From: Acinetobacter rathckeae
Lineage (GTDB): Bacteria; Pseudomonadota; Gammaproteobacteria; Pseudomonadales; Moraxellaceae
Direction: 5' to 3'
DNA length: 64,000 nt
Assembly: GCF_015627125.1 (NCBI RefSeq)
Contig: NZ_VTDO01000003.1
Location: 1-64,000 of the forward strand
Part shown: piece by piece, positions 30,754 through 39,434 of the stretch
Layout of the letters: each line of letters starts with the position of its first letter
Numbering within the stretch: position 1 is the first letter of the stretch
Position numbers and translations under genes: made by a program
The notes under the pieces: model-generated
Database searches by the model: none
Told to the model about the DNA's origin: nothing
Seen by the model: the letters and a program-made list of their open reading frames with translations, nothing else

Positions 30754-31610
30754 CATGCTGCAGGTTTCACTCCGTACAATGGTTCGAGGTGATCCCATTC
30801 CTTTTGGAATTTGGCTTGGTAACCGAGTTTTTTATAATTTGCCCCGTTGTATAGGGTAAATACGATGTCCCAATTGCCTTCACGCAATGCATCAATTAGC
30901 TTCACTTTTTGGTTATTCACCGTGCCTGTTTTCCATTCCACAAAGCGAATAAACGATTCAAGCTGTGCAGATTCACTATTGAATTGTTCATTGACAAAGT
31001 CTTGAACGGTTTTATAGCCCAGTGCTTGCCAATTTTCGCCCATGATTTGGAATTGCCCCCAACTGGTCGACTGATAGGCACACTCTAGATCAATCTGTTG
31101 TGCCAACGCTAAGCGGTAGTACTCTGCTATTCCGCCTTGATAACCACCTGCAACTGTATTGACAATATTTGGCTGTGCTGCCATGCATTGATTGGCTTTA
31201 CCCTCCCCCATTTTTTGTTTTAAGTAGGCATACATACGATGGCGTTCAAACAGTATTTTGGGTTTGGCATTGTCTAAAAAGCCTTGGCCATTACTTTCAA
31301 CTGCACCAAATACTCGAATGTATAACTCTGGTACATTCAGACGTTTGGCTGCGGCTTGGTAGTCACTGTCTTTTAGGCATTTACTGGTGTCTTTTCCTGC
31401 AAGGGCTTGGAGGGTTTTATCACCCACTTTGCCATCAGCCACCAATCCTGCTTTTTTTTGGTACTGCATCACGGCATATTCAGTGGTTAATCCAAAATCT
31501 GCATCGGCAATCAGTGGTTTGCCTTGGGCATCGGTAAAGCCCAGTCGGATTAGTGCTTTTTGTAATCCATAAACTTCAGCACCTTTACTTCCATATTTTA
31601 AAAGACTCAT
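30753..31610 (-). CDS. Endolysin: peptidoglycan-binding plus N-acetylmuramidase
   Basis: Cuts the glycan backbone of the cell wall for lysis. The 285-aa protein has an N-terminal peptidoglycan-binding domain (about residues 5-72, GSKGAEVYGLQKALIRLGF) and a C-terminal N-acetylmuramidase domain (about 85-280; DUF3380-type) with the catalytic Glu in VFGAVESNGQGF and the STSWGQFQIMG segment. It has no signal peptide, so it depends on the holins upstream. It replaces the single-domain gpK of P2. Confidence 0.93.
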   Translation of the reverse strand: MSLLKYGSKGAEVYGLQKALIRLGFTDAQGKPLIADADFGLTTEYAVMQYQKKAGLVADGKVGDKTLQALAGKDTSKCLKDSDYQAAAKRLNVPELYIRVFGAVESNGQGFLDNAKPKILFERHRMYAYLKQKMGEGKANQCMAAQPNIVNTVAGGYQGGIAEYYRLALAQQIDLECAYQSTSWGQFQIMGENWQALGYKTVQDFVNEQFNSESAQLESFIRFVEWKTGTVNNQKVKLIDALREGNWDIVFTLYNGANYKKLGYQAKFQKEWDHLEPLYGVKPAA

Positions 31611-31888
31611 AAGGTATTACTCCGAAACATGCTGGCAATATTGCCTTTAGAACGTAAAACCACGGCCAAAAGCACCACGCCAAAAAAGGCATCCCAGATA
31701 GTGACAGGATCTTTTAAAAAAATGATATTGATGCTTTGCCCTGCAAATGCAGCAATCAGTAGTGTTGCAATCGCCTGGTGCATACGGTTGTGATGGGTCT
31801 TTGTTTGTAAGCTGTCAAAACATAAAATTCGTGTTGCTGCAATGAGGTAGCAGATCACGGCAATGGCTGAATAGAGAGATTCCCACAT
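31607..31888 (-). CDS. Holin (3-helix type)
   Basis: A 93-aa membrane protein with three hydrophobic segments (about residues 4-22, 39-57 and 63-80) and a basic C-terminus, placed directly before the endolysin with a four-base overlap. This matches phage holin 3-type proteins that form the lysis hole in the inner membrane. The call rests on topology and position. Confidence 0.78.
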   Translation of the reverse strand: MWESLYSAIAVICYLIAATRILCFDSLQTKTHHNRMHQAIATLLIAAFAGQSINIIFLKDPVTIWDAFFGVVLLAVVLRSKGNIASMFRSNTL

Positions 31889-31891
31889 GGT

Positions 31892-32266
31892 TTACTCCTT
31901 TTTGTCGTCTGTTGGGTCGGTGGGTTTACCACGTATGGTGTTCCAAATGTCTTGCAGTGATGCACTTTCTAGCCATGCAATAATTTTTTGTAAAATAATG
32001 ATGGCAACCAGAGCAATGGCAAATGCTGCGGTTGAATGGCTATCAATCGGGGTGCGATTGACCAGCTCTGGTTCAAGTAAGTAGCCGATTGCGGTGGAAA
32101 GTAAAAAAGTGCCAATGCGTTTTTTGTAGCTGACGTTTTGGGTATAAAACGCAATAAATGCAGCACCAATGACTGCACCAAACAAGGCATCACCATTTAC
32201 AAAAGGTAAAAGTGATGCTGCTCCTGCAGTAGCTACGATGGCGATGGGTGCGGTTGGTTCTGGCAT
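31892..32266 (-). CDS. Second holin-type membrane protein
   Basis: A 124-aa protein with three or four hydrophobic segments and a charged tail (SASLQDIWNTIRGKPTDPTDDKKE), similar to the putative holins of P2-like phages. Start 32266 (MPEPTAPIA) is chosen as GGGA lies upstream and it follows the gpX stop by two bases. With the next gene it may act as a holin-antiholin pair; which is which is not clear. Confidence 0.75.
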   Translation of the reverse strand: MPEPTAPIAIVATAGAASLLPFVNGDALFGAVIGAAFIAFYTQNVSYKKRIGTFLLSTAIGYLLEPELVNRTPIDSHSTAAFAIALVAIIILQKIIAWLESASLQDIWNTIRGKPTDPTDDKKE

Positions 32267-32268
32267 GA

Positions 32269-32481
32269 TTAATCCCATAGGTTTATTGTTGTTTCTGTTT
32301 TTTGGGGTGTGGCAATATCTGGGAGTAATACATCGGTGGCCATCGGTAAAATGGCATCAAAAAATGCAAGCTGTGGATTGGCTTGTAGTACCAGTTCCAC
32401 AACACCTGAACTTCGTCCGTAGTAACGCCAGCAAATGCTATCGATGGTGTCGTTTTGAATCGATTTCACTGTTCTGCTCAT
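32269..32481 (-). CDS. X: Tail protein gpX (LysM-like)
   Basis: A 70-aa protein with a small LysM-like fold (SIQNDTIDSICWRYYGRSSGVVELVLQANP). P2 gpX is a minor tail protein essential for tail formation. It overlaps L by four bases and lies directly before the lysis genes, its P2 position. Confidence 0.92.
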   Translation of the reverse strand: MSRTVKSIQNDTIDSICWRYYGRSSGVVELVLQANPQLAFFDAILPMATDVLLPDIATPQKTETTINLWD

Positions 32482-32930
32482 ATCAGCTCCACAATGGAGT
32501 GGTTTTCACCTTTGAGTTGCTGTATGGCAAAGACTTTATTTCGTTTGTATTCGTTAATGGTTGCACTGATTTCTTCAGCACGTTTATTGCCTGAGTTGGT
32601 GCTGTCGTAGTTTCGGTACTTTTCGGCAATTTTGGCAGCAACCCCATTGGCCACTGCTGAAAAATACAGAATCTCGGTATCGGCTTGGCCATCGATCAGG
32701 TCTGTAGCAAGGTCACTTAAGGTTTTGTCGGGTTGGACGAGACTGGCAAGCAATCGATTTACATCGATCATTTCTTCAAGCAAGGCTTGTTTGATCCGTG
32801 CATCTGTGACTGCACCATCAATTCGAACCTCTTGCTTAATATCGTCGAGTGCAATCGTTGGAAAAAACTGACGTTTTGAAGCAATGGTGATATTGCTTTT
32901 GGTCGTATTTCCGTTGGCAACAAAGCCCAT
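32478..32930 (-). CDS. L: Head completion/stabilisation protein gpL
   Basis: Completes the DNA-filled head by attaching to the portal. The 150-aa protein has FFPTIALDDIKQEVRIDGAVTDARIKQALLEEM and RNYDSTNSGNKRAEEI segments, characteristic of the family. GAGG lies before the ATG. A stem-loop separates it from M. Confidence 0.92.
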   Translation of the reverse strand: MGFVANGNTTKSNITIASKRQFFPTIALDDIKQEVRIDGAVTDARIKQALLEEMIDVNRLLASLVQPDKTLSDLATDLIDGQADTEILYFSAVANGVAAKIAEKYRNYDSTNSGNKRAEEISATINEYKRNKVFAIQQLKGENHSIVELI

Positions 32931-32949
32931 ATAAAACCTCGTGTTTAGT

Positions 32950-33019
32950 GCAAGGGTGGGAACAATGGTTCTATGAAGATTTACTGTGTCGTATGATCAC
33001 GACCATTGTTCGCCCTTGC
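32950..33019. other. Long stem-loop between M and L
   Basis: GCAAGGG (32950-32956) plus GAACAATGGT (32960-32969) pair with ACCATTGTTC (33002-33011) plus CCCTTGC (33013-33019): 17 pairs with one internal loop and a 32-nt terminal loop. It is the only sizeable gap in the tightly packed O-L cluster and has no U-run, so it may be an RNA processing or stability element. Confidence 0.55.
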
Positions 33020-33034
33020 GGTGCTGGGCACTCG

Positions 33035-33766
33035 TTAAGCTACGGGTGAGGTAGCCATGTTTTGTGTGATCTGCTCAATGAGTTTGGTGGCATTATTGAG
33101 ATCTGTTTTGCCACGGCATTTATCATCTAAGCCAATAGCGATGTCTAAATAACGCTTTGCATCATTTGCAAACCCAAGGTCTTGTTCAGTGTCAGCCGTT
33201 ACCAGGGCCAGTGATGCTTTACCCAAAGCCAAGTACAGCTTGGCTTTGACCACTTCTGGCATGTCTCGCTCGTTAATGTCGATGTTTTCATCATTAATGA
33301 GTTGCTCAAGTTGATGTAGCACTGTGATGTCAACTTCACTGCCATTTTTCAACTCTTTAAGAAAATCATCTGCGATTTGCTCAGTCATGAATGTGGCTGT
33401 TTTTCGGCTAAATGAATCAGGTAAAGATAATTTAGCGGTCAGCATGTAGTGACCGATCTCTAAGGCTTTTTGGTAGTCGGCAATGTCAATGCTCCAGATC
33501 AGCATGCGACTGACAATTTCATCGTCTACCGCAGGCTTGGCTTCTAAAATGCCGTTGACATACGGCATATAGTTTTCGATCAAATCTTGTTTGAGCATGA
33601 CTTTACGTGAAGTCGATTGCACTTGGCTCAAGCGAGCTTGGTCGCTTTTGAGTTGCATCTGCAGTTGTTGGTATGCCGTGGCATTTTTCATACTGCCAAA
33701 TTCGGAAGCCTGTGCGGCTTCCTCCTTTGCACTATGTTTTTGGTAGTGTTGACGGGCTAAGTTCAT
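33035..33766 (-). CDS. M: Terminase endonuclease (small) subunit gpM
   Basis: Cuts cos DNA and works with gpP in packaging. The 243-aa protein has the RQHYQKHSA start, LIENYMPYVNGILE, and LIWSIDIADYQKALEIGHYML, which are family landmarks. It follows N by two bases, as in P2. Confidence 0.92.
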   Translation of the reverse strand: MNLARQHYQKHSAKEEAAQASEFGSMKNATAYQQLQMQLKSDQARLSQVQSTSRKVMLKQDLIENYMPYVNGILEAKPAVDDEIVSRMLIWSIDIADYQKALEIGHYMLTAKLSLPDSFSRKTATFMTEQIADDFLKELKNGSEVDITVLHQLEQLINDENIDINERDMPEVVKAKLYLALGKASLALVTADTEQDLGFANDAKRYLDIAIGLDDKCRGKTDLNNATKLIEQITQNMATSPVA

Positions 33767-33768
33767 GC

Positions 33769-34782
33769 TTAATCCTCTGTTAAGACAATGTTTTCAGCCA
33801 TCACCGCCAAGCCTAAATCTTCAATGAAGTAATCTTCATTAGATGATTCAAAGTTTTCGATTTGGTCACGTTTTGGGTTGTCAATCACGGCACGACGACG
33901 AGCACCTGATTGCACATAAATCGACAAGTTATCGAATGTAGTCACTAAGATCGTGCCTTCAGGGAAAAATGGCACAGCATAGACAGGCAAGTTACCCATA
34001 CGTTTTTGGCTGATAATCATATCGGCCGCTAAGGATTCGGTATTGGGTTGGTCTTTATTAACCAGTGGGAAGTATTTGTCTGATTGCAATTTACGACCAC
34101 ACAGCACCACAAGGTCTGGGTTGTCTTGGTGGACTTCATCAATCATTTCATCGACAAGGTTCATCACCAGTGCATCAAGGTTTTTATAGTCCCCTGTTTT
34201 TCCGATGGTAATTTTCCCTGCATTAACTTTGCCTGAGCTAAGTACTCGCTGAGGATTTTCTTCACGTTGTTTTTGCAACCAACCCTTGTTGACATCTTGC
34301 AGTTTTGGATTGGCCACAATGTCGGTATTGGTGGCATATGATGTGCCGTTAAGACCAATCATGATACGGTCAAGACCTTGACGTTTTTGGATCATGGCAC
34401 TCAAGCGTGGGTAAAAGTCTTTGAATTTTGCCCATTGGTCTAACTTGCGATATTTAATCGCAGTATCAAAGTTAGTTTGACGGCAAAAGTAAGCACGTTC
34501 ATCCATACCACTTGGGTCTGATGCTTGACGATCTTGTGCATCTGTATTGGTGCGTGATGCAATCGGGCGAGTAATGCCTAAACCAAGGGCAGAACCTGAT
34601 TGCTCATCGACCAAAAAAACGTTAATTTGCTTCAAAAAATCAGATGATAATTGGATTTTATCTTCTAATTTTTGCTGAATGGATGGCGTAACGGTGAACT
34701 TCTTTTCAACTGAATCGACACCATTGAGTTTGGCCAGGTGTGCCATGCTCATATTAAATTTTCTTTGGGTTGCTAAAAGCAT
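33769..34782 (-). CDS. N: Major capsid protein gpN
   Basis: Forms the icosahedral head. The 337-aa protein is P2 gpN-like: FNMSMAHLAKLNGV near the start, VDEQSGSALGLGITRPIASRT, the FDTAIKYRKLDQWAKF segment and the DQIENFESSNEDYFIEDLG ending. In P2 the N-terminus is trimmed by gpO during maturation; the upstream neighbour here is gpO. Confidence 0.95.
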   Translation of the reverse strand: MLLATQRKFNMSMAHLAKLNGVDSVEKKFTVTPSIQQKLEDKIQLSSDFLKQINVFLVDEQSGSALGLGITRPIASRTNTDAQDRQASDPSGMDERAYFCRQTNFDTAIKYRKLDQWAKFKDFYPRLSAMIQKRQGLDRIMIGLNGTSYATNTDIVANPKLQDVNKGWLQKQREENPQRVLSSGKVNAGKITIGKTGDYKNLDALVMNLVDEMIDEVHQDNPDLVVLCGRKLQSDKYFPLVNKDQPNTESLAADMIISQKRMGNLPVYAVPFFPEGTILVTTFDNLSIYVQSGARRRAVIDNPKRDQIENFESSNEDYFIEDLGLAVMAENIVLTED

Positions 34783-34815
34783 GTGTTTACTCTCTTCTAA
34801 TGTTAAATATTGGGA

Positions 34816-35631
34816 TTAGCAGTCAACTTCGCCTATTTCTTCGCTATAGACACTATTGGTTGATTTTGGGCGTGGCTCTTTGGCTGGTGTGGTGTTGAGC
34901 TGTTCTTTAAAGGCATCAAACTCTGTTTTTAGTGCATTGAAGTCGGTTTGTAGCGTGTCTACACTTTGACCTTGGTTCGCTGTTTGTTGTGCAATTTCTA
35001 AAATGGCTGCTTCGTTTTGTGAAAAGCTTTGTTCTGTTTCGCTTTTGGTTTTGCTAAACATGCTTTTCACCGTGTCAATAATTGAGGTTTTTTGCTTTTC
35101 TTCAGTAAACTCAAATGTGACTTCATGCGACTCAGCAAATAGGTTGTCGGGGTCAAGTTTACGAGAGGCCAGTGGATTAACACTTGCACCTGCAGCGAAC
35201 TTGAGCTGCTCTGTACCGAGTGATGCTGGTGAGTCTGTCACCGCAAGACCGACTAAATAAGCCTTACCTGTTTTGGCAAAGTTGGGATTGACTTCAATCG
35301 ATGTATAGATTTTTTGATTTTTTTTGTTGAGGTCTAATAGGTTTTGGTTCGGCTGAATTTGAGCAAAAAGAGCGTCTTTTTCTACACCATCCACAGTGAC
35401 TTTTTCAGTTTTTAGGGCAGTCACATCACCATATGCACCGAATGTGCTATCTGGTAAAACACTACGAATATGCTCTACATTGATTCGTGCACCATAGGTT
35501 TGTGGGCTATAGCTTTGTGCCATTTGTTGAATCCACTCGGCTGATATTTCTCGGCCATCTGTGGTGTCACCTGCGGTGGCTACTCGAAACCATGCCGATT
35601 TATATTTTTTCTGTTCGTTGTCTTTGCTCAT
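34816..35631 (-). CDS. O: Capsid scaffolding protein and protease gpO
   Basis: Scaffold for head assembly that also carries a serine protease. The 271-aa protein has an N-terminal protease part with the family's Asp (TTDGREISAEWI), His (INVEHIRS) and Ser (TDSPASLGTEQL) in order, and a C-terminal coiled coil (about 190-250) as the scaffold. It diverges from gene P, with one late palindrome between them. Confidence 0.94.
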   Translation of the reverse strand: MSKDNEQKKYKSAWFRVATAGDTTDGREISAEWIQQMAQSYSPQTYGARINVEHIRSVLPDSTFGAYGDVTALKTEKVTVDGVEKDALFAQIQPNQNLLDLNKKNQKIYTSIEVNPNFAKTGKAYLVGLAVTDSPASLGTEQLKFAAGASVNPLASRKLDPDNLFAESHEVTFEFTEEKQKTSIIDTVKSMFSKTKSETEQSFSQNEAAILEIAQQTANQGQSVDTLQTDFNALKTEFDAFKEQLNTTPAKEPRPKSTNSVYSEEIGEVDC

Positions 35632-35712
35632 TGTGCTGACCTATTTGAGATGAAAGCGGTTCAATCGCTGAATAGGTGCAGAATGATGAATAAAGCGTAT
35701 TCATCGCAACGG

Positions 35713-35747
35713 CTTTGAGTTGTATAACTGCGTTATACAACTCAAAG
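35713..35747. promoter_or_regulatory. Late promoter P_O/P_P: shared 35-bp palindrome
   Basis: The same palindrome as at 22964 and 28884, in the opposite orientation (central TGC rather than GCA). It lies between divergent O (leftward) and P (rightward), where P2 has back-to-back late promoters. One symmetric site could serve both directions. Confidence 0.75.
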
Positions 35748-35809
35748 TGACTGCGACAAGTATTTTTTGCTGTCAATGTGACAATAATTTTTTATTGCAC
35801 GTTTTTTTT

Positions 35810-37582
35810 ATGAATGACTTGTCTCCGATTGCAAACCTTGCATTAGTTGCTGATAACAAGCTCAAAGCCAAGTTTTTATACTGGCTAGGCTGGAAAATTG
35901 TCGATATTGCTCAAGCCCTTGATGAAAAAGAGCGTACTGTTCAAGCATGGAAAACCCGTGATGAATGGGAAAAAGAAAAGCCTGAAAACCGTATTGAAGA
36001 TGCTTTAGTCATTCGCTTAATGACCTTAATTTTAAAAAATAAAAAAACCAGTGGTGACAGCAAGGAAATTGATTTACTGATGCGTCAGTATGAGCGGTTT
36101 GCTCGTGTTGAGAAATTCAGAAATGGCGGTGGTGAATCGGATTTAAACCCGAACCTGCGTAAACGAAATGAAGCACCACGTAAAAAAGAGGCCAATCACT
36201 TTGATCATGAACAAATTGAGCAGTTGATTGCATTTTTTGAAGATAGTTTATTTGACTATCAACACCAGTGGTATCGAGAAATGAACCAACGGACACGGGT
36301 CATTCTCAAAAGCCGTCAGATTGGGGCAACGTGGTATTTTGCTCGTGAAGCACTGGTCGATGCATTACAAACAGGACGTAATCAAATCTTTTTATCTGCA
36401 TCTAAGTTTCAAGCTCATATTTTTAAAGGTTACATCAAATCATTTGCATTTGAAGCATGCGGTGTTGAGCTGACAGGCGATCCGATTATTTTATCCAATG
36501 GTGCAAGCCTGACATTTTTAGGCACAAATTCACGAACCGCTCAGGGGCATCATGGCAATTTATATTTTGATGAGTTCTTTTGGACGTATGGATTTAATGA
36601 GCTGAATAAAGTCGCTTCAGCAATGTCTGTACATGAAAAATGGCGTAAAACTTATTTTTCCACACCGTCTACCATTACCCATCAAGCCTATGACTTCTGG
36701 ACAGGTGAACGCTTTAACAAACGCAGAGCCAAAGACCAACAACTCAATGTTGATACTTCACATGACAATTTAAAAAATGGTCATTTGTGTGAGGATAGAA
36801 TGTGGCGACATATTGTGACTGTTTTAGATGCGAAAGCCTCAGGCTGTAACTTGTTTAATATTGATGAGTTGCGTTTTGAGTATTCAGTTGATGAGTTTGC
36901 CAATCTATTTATGTGTGAGTTTGTTGATGACAGCTTATCTATTTTCCCATTAGAAATGCTTCAAAAATGCATGGTCGATAGTTGGGAAAAATGGGAAGCG
37001 ATTTACAAGCCATTTCATACTCGGCCTTTTGGTAATCGCCCTGTATGGATTGGTTATGACCCTGCTTTAAATGGCGATAGTGCAGGCTTAGTCGTAGTCG
37101 CACCGCCTGAAAATCCAACTGATAAATTTAGAGTATTAGAACGTCACCAACTTAAAGGTGATGACTTCGCAGCACAAGCGGAGTTTATTCGACAAATCAC
37201 CCTTCGCTACAACGTGACGTACATCGGCATTGATAGCACAGGTATGGGAACGGGCGTGGCTCAGTTAGTAAAACAGTTCTTCCCAAATCTCACCGAGTTT
37301 AGTTATTCACCTGAAGTGAAAGCCATGCTGGTGTTTAAGTTGCAAGATGTGATTCGCAAAGAACGCCTCGAGTACGACAATGGTTTTACTGATTTAAGCC
37401 AATCGCTCATGAGTATTCAAAAAACCATGACCGCCAGCCAACAAAAAATGACCTTTACCGCAGGACGTTCAGAAGCCACAGGACATGCCGATCTCGCTTG
37501 GGCACTCATGCATGCCGTACACAATGAACCGCTTGAAGGTCAAAGCACATCAAATAAATCTTACTTGGAATTTTCATCATGA
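35810..37582 (+). CDS. P: Terminase ATPase (large) subunit gpP
   Basis: Motor that packages DNA into the head. From 35810 (MNDLSPIAN) it is 590 aa, as in P2. An N-terminal helix-turn-helix (IVDIAQALDEKERTVQAW) is followed by the ATPase with KSRQIGATWYFA (Walker A-like) and LYFDEFFWTY (Walker B), then a nuclease-like domain starting VWIGYDPAL. The upstream open codons are the late palindrome and are not coding. It overlaps Q by four bases. Confidence 0.95.
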   Translation: MNDLSPIANLALVADNKLKAKFLYWLGWKIVDIAQALDEKERTVQAWKTRDEWEKEKPENRIEDALVIRLMTLILKNKKTSGDSKEIDLLMRQYERFARVEKFRNGGGESDLNPNLRKRNEAPRKKEANHFDHEQIEQLIAFFEDSLFDYQHQWYREMNQRTRVILKSRQIGATWYFAREALVDALQTGRNQIFLSASKFQAHIFKGYIKSFAFEACGVELTGDPIILSNGASLTFLGTNSRTAQGHHGNLYFDEFFWTYGFNELNKVASAMSVHEKWRKTYFSTPSTITHQAYDFWTGERFNKRRAKDQQLNVDTSHDNLKNGHLCEDRMWRHIVTVLDAKASGCNLFNIDELRFEYSVDEFANLFMCEFVDDSLSIFPLEMLQKCMVDSWEKWEAIYKPFHTRPFGNRPVWIGYDPALNGDSAGLVVVAPPENPTDKFRVLERHQLKGDDFAAQAEFIRQITLRYNVTYIGIDSTGMGTGVAQLVKQFFPNLTEFSYSPEVKAMLVFKLQDVIRKERLEYDNGFTDLSQSLMSIQKTMTASQQKMTFTAGRSEATGHADLAWALMHAVHNEPLEGQSTSNKSYLEFSS

Positions 37583-38601
37583 CCGACATTATCACAGAAC
37601 CAACAGCACATATGACTCAGCAGGTGTCACCTGAAGCGTTTACCTTTGGCGACCCTGTACCTGTACTTGATGGCCATGATTTATCAGATTATTTTGAGTG
37701 CTGGTTCAATGGTCGTTATTATGAGCCACAAGTGAGTATGACTGGATTGTCAAAATCGTTTCGATCTAACCCATATTTAAGCAGCGGCATTGTATTTAAG
37801 CGGAATTTTTTGGCCAACCTATTTAAGCCCCACCCTTTGCTTAAACGAAAAGCCTTTGAGCAAATTGCCCTTGATTTTATTTGGTCGGGCAATGCCTATT
37901 TAGAAAATGTAAAATCTCGATTGGGCAGTACTATTGAATATAAACCATCATTGGCCAAATACACCCGTGTGGGTAAAGACGACCAGTTTTATTTAATCAA
38001 TAATAATTATGATGGTGTGGACGATTGGATTTTTGAGTTAGACAGTATTTGCCATATTCGTGAAACGGATATCGACCAAGAGCTATATGGCTCACCTGAA
38101 TATATCAGCACATTACAAAGTGCCCTACTCAACGAGTCTGCCACATTATTTCGTAGAAAATACTATAACAATGGTTCACATGCAGGCTTTGTGATGTATG
38201 TGACAGGTGCATCTCAAGATCCAAACGATATTAATGCTCTCAGAACGGCCATGAAAGATAGCAAGGGGCCAGGGAACTTTAGGAATCTATTTTTTTACTC
38301 ACCCAATGGGCAAAAAGATGGTATTCAAATTATGCCGATTTCTGAAATTGCAGCCAAAGATGACTTTGCAAGTATTAAAGGCATTACTCGTGACGATATT
38401 TTGGCATCGCTTCGTGTACCACCGCAGCTGATGGGTATTGTGCCAAATAATACAGGTGGCTTTGGTTCAATTACAGACGCAGCACAAGTCTTTTATCAAA
38501 ATGAAATTGTACCGCTTCAATCAAGACTCATGCAGATTAATGAGTGGGCTGGTGATGAGGTGATTAGTTTTAGATATTATGATTTGAAAGGGACTTCTTA
38601 A
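37579..38601 (+). CDS. Q: Portal protein gpQ
   Basis: Dodecameric portal through which DNA enters and leaves the head. The 340-aa protein has YYEPQVSMTGLSKSFRSNPY, DFIWSGNAYLENVKSR and the C-terminal VPPQLMGIVPNNTGGFGSI segment of the PBSX/P2 portal family. It is the last rightward late gene and is followed by a terminator. Confidence 0.95.
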   Translation: MTDIITEPTAHMTQQVSPEAFTFGDPVPVLDGHDLSDYFECWFNGRYYEPQVSMTGLSKSFRSNPYLSSGIVFKRNFLANLFKPHPLLKRKAFEQIALDFIWSGNAYLENVKSRLGSTIEYKPSLAKYTRVGKDDQFYLINNNYDGVDDWIFELDSICHIRETDIDQELYGSPEYISTLQSALLNESATLFRRKYYNNGSHAGFVMYVTGASQDPNDINALRTAMKDSKGPGNFRNLFFYSPNGQKDGIQIMPISEIAAKDDFASIKGITRDDILASLRVPPQLMGIVPNNTGGFGSITDAAQVFYQNEIVPLQSRLMQINEWAGDEVISFRYYDLKGTS

Positions 38602-38628
38602 TCTTTTATATGATGTAAATATAACTTT

Positions 38629-38660
38629 AAAATCCCCATCAAAAAGATGGGGATTTTTTT
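38629..38660 (+). terminator. Terminator after portal gene
   Basis: AAAATCCCCATC-AAAAA-GATGGGGATTTT with a further run of T. It ends the P-Q operon. Confidence 0.9.
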
Positions 38661-38689
38661 GCTTTCAATTTTACAGCTATTTGGAAGAC

Positions 38690-38770
38690 ATGATCGAAAT
38701 GACAATACCTACCCCAGCCGAGCGCAGTTGCCCACCCACCTGCGGTTCCTCTAACTGATGCAATTCTACT
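38690..38770. other. GC-rich island after gpQ, candidate cos site
   Basis: A C-rich stretch in an otherwise very AT-rich region, containing CGCAG...CTGCG half-sites around CCCACCCAC. In P2 the cos site lies beside gene Q at the left end of the linear genome, the matching place here. Sequence does not resemble P2 cos by eye, so the call is positional. Confidence 0.35.
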
Positions 38771-38958
38771 ACAGCACAAACCACTATGAGCTATATGTCG
38801 AAACACCATGATCTGTAAGGATTACAGTAATTATTTTTGAAAATTGAATACTGCATTTCACTATGGAAATACATTTTTACAAAAACAGTAAATATATATG
38901 TTCTTGATAAATACCATCGAACATAAAAATGTATTTTTCTATGACCTAAATCAATTTT

Positions 38959-38976
38959 GAGGTAATAAAGTAATAT
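38959..38976 (+). other. Candidate integrase arm-type site, right arm copy 1
   Basis: GAGGTAATAAAGTAATAT. Its exact inverted copy is at 39194-39211, and a version one base shorter is at 2793-2807 beside the integrase. Confidence 0.5.
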
Positions 38977-39193
38977 CAATATATAAGTTGCTGAAAAATA
39001 TATATAAATCATATTACCAACAGATGTAATTTTTTGTAATATCAGAAGTAATATTTTATAACTCATTGTTTTTATTAATAGTAAATTATTAACATCATCA
39101 CCTTTTTATACAGTAACTTATTACTTAAATATTACCTAATTCTTACTTGAGTATATATCTATATCTTATTGATATTAAATGTTAATTATAAAA

Positions 39194-39211
39194 ATATTAC
39201 TTTATTACCTC
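39194..39211 (-). other. Candidate integrase arm-type site, right arm copy 2
   Basis: Exact reverse complement of 38959-38976, about 235 bp away and about 220 bp inside attR. Perfect 18-bp matches at that spacing are unlikely to be chance even in AT-rich DNA. Confidence 0.5.
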
Positions 39212-39392
39212 TAAAAATGACTACCCTAGAAATTCTATAAAAAAATATAAAATCTATGTTTTGCTTATTTTTTCATCTAACTTGGTACTTTTCGTGGGAA
39301 TGAAATGGGAATGGAAACTCTCATATTGGTATGAAAGACTTTCTCATTAATACAGTCTATAAGCATAATTATTTGTTCTTTTTTTCAGGCAC

Positions 39393-39421
39393 AAAAAAAG
39401 AGCTTAGCACGCTAAACTCTT
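39393..39421 (-). terminator. Terminator of the tRNA cluster (phage-derived copy)
   Basis: On the - strand, AGAG-T-TTAGC-GT-GCTAA-G-CTCT is followed by seven U. It lies outside the att repeat, on the phage side, so the phage supplies a terminator in place of the host one now at 2532-2563. Confidence 0.8.
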
Positions 39422-39434
39422 GATTTTTATATAC

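Larger units (their letters stand above)
38771..39434. other. AT-rich right end of the prophage, no convincing gene
   Basis: About 660 bases of AT-rich DNA between the candidate cos region and attR. One leftward open frame (38791-39066, 91 codons, hydrophobic stretch at its start) lacks a ribosome site and looks like chance in AT-rich DNA. The region contains two 18-bp inverted words that match the left arm and so probably holds the right arm of the attachment site. Confidence 0.6.

Noticed and set aside
35720..35809. N-terminal extension of the terminase gpP
   Set aside because: It is again the palindrome read as protein, and the family starts at MNDLSP (35810).
38791..39066. 91-codon leftward open frame with hydrophobic start
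   Set aside because: No ribosome site, strongly AT-rich DNA, no recognisable domain, and located within the putative attachment arm region; treated as chance.
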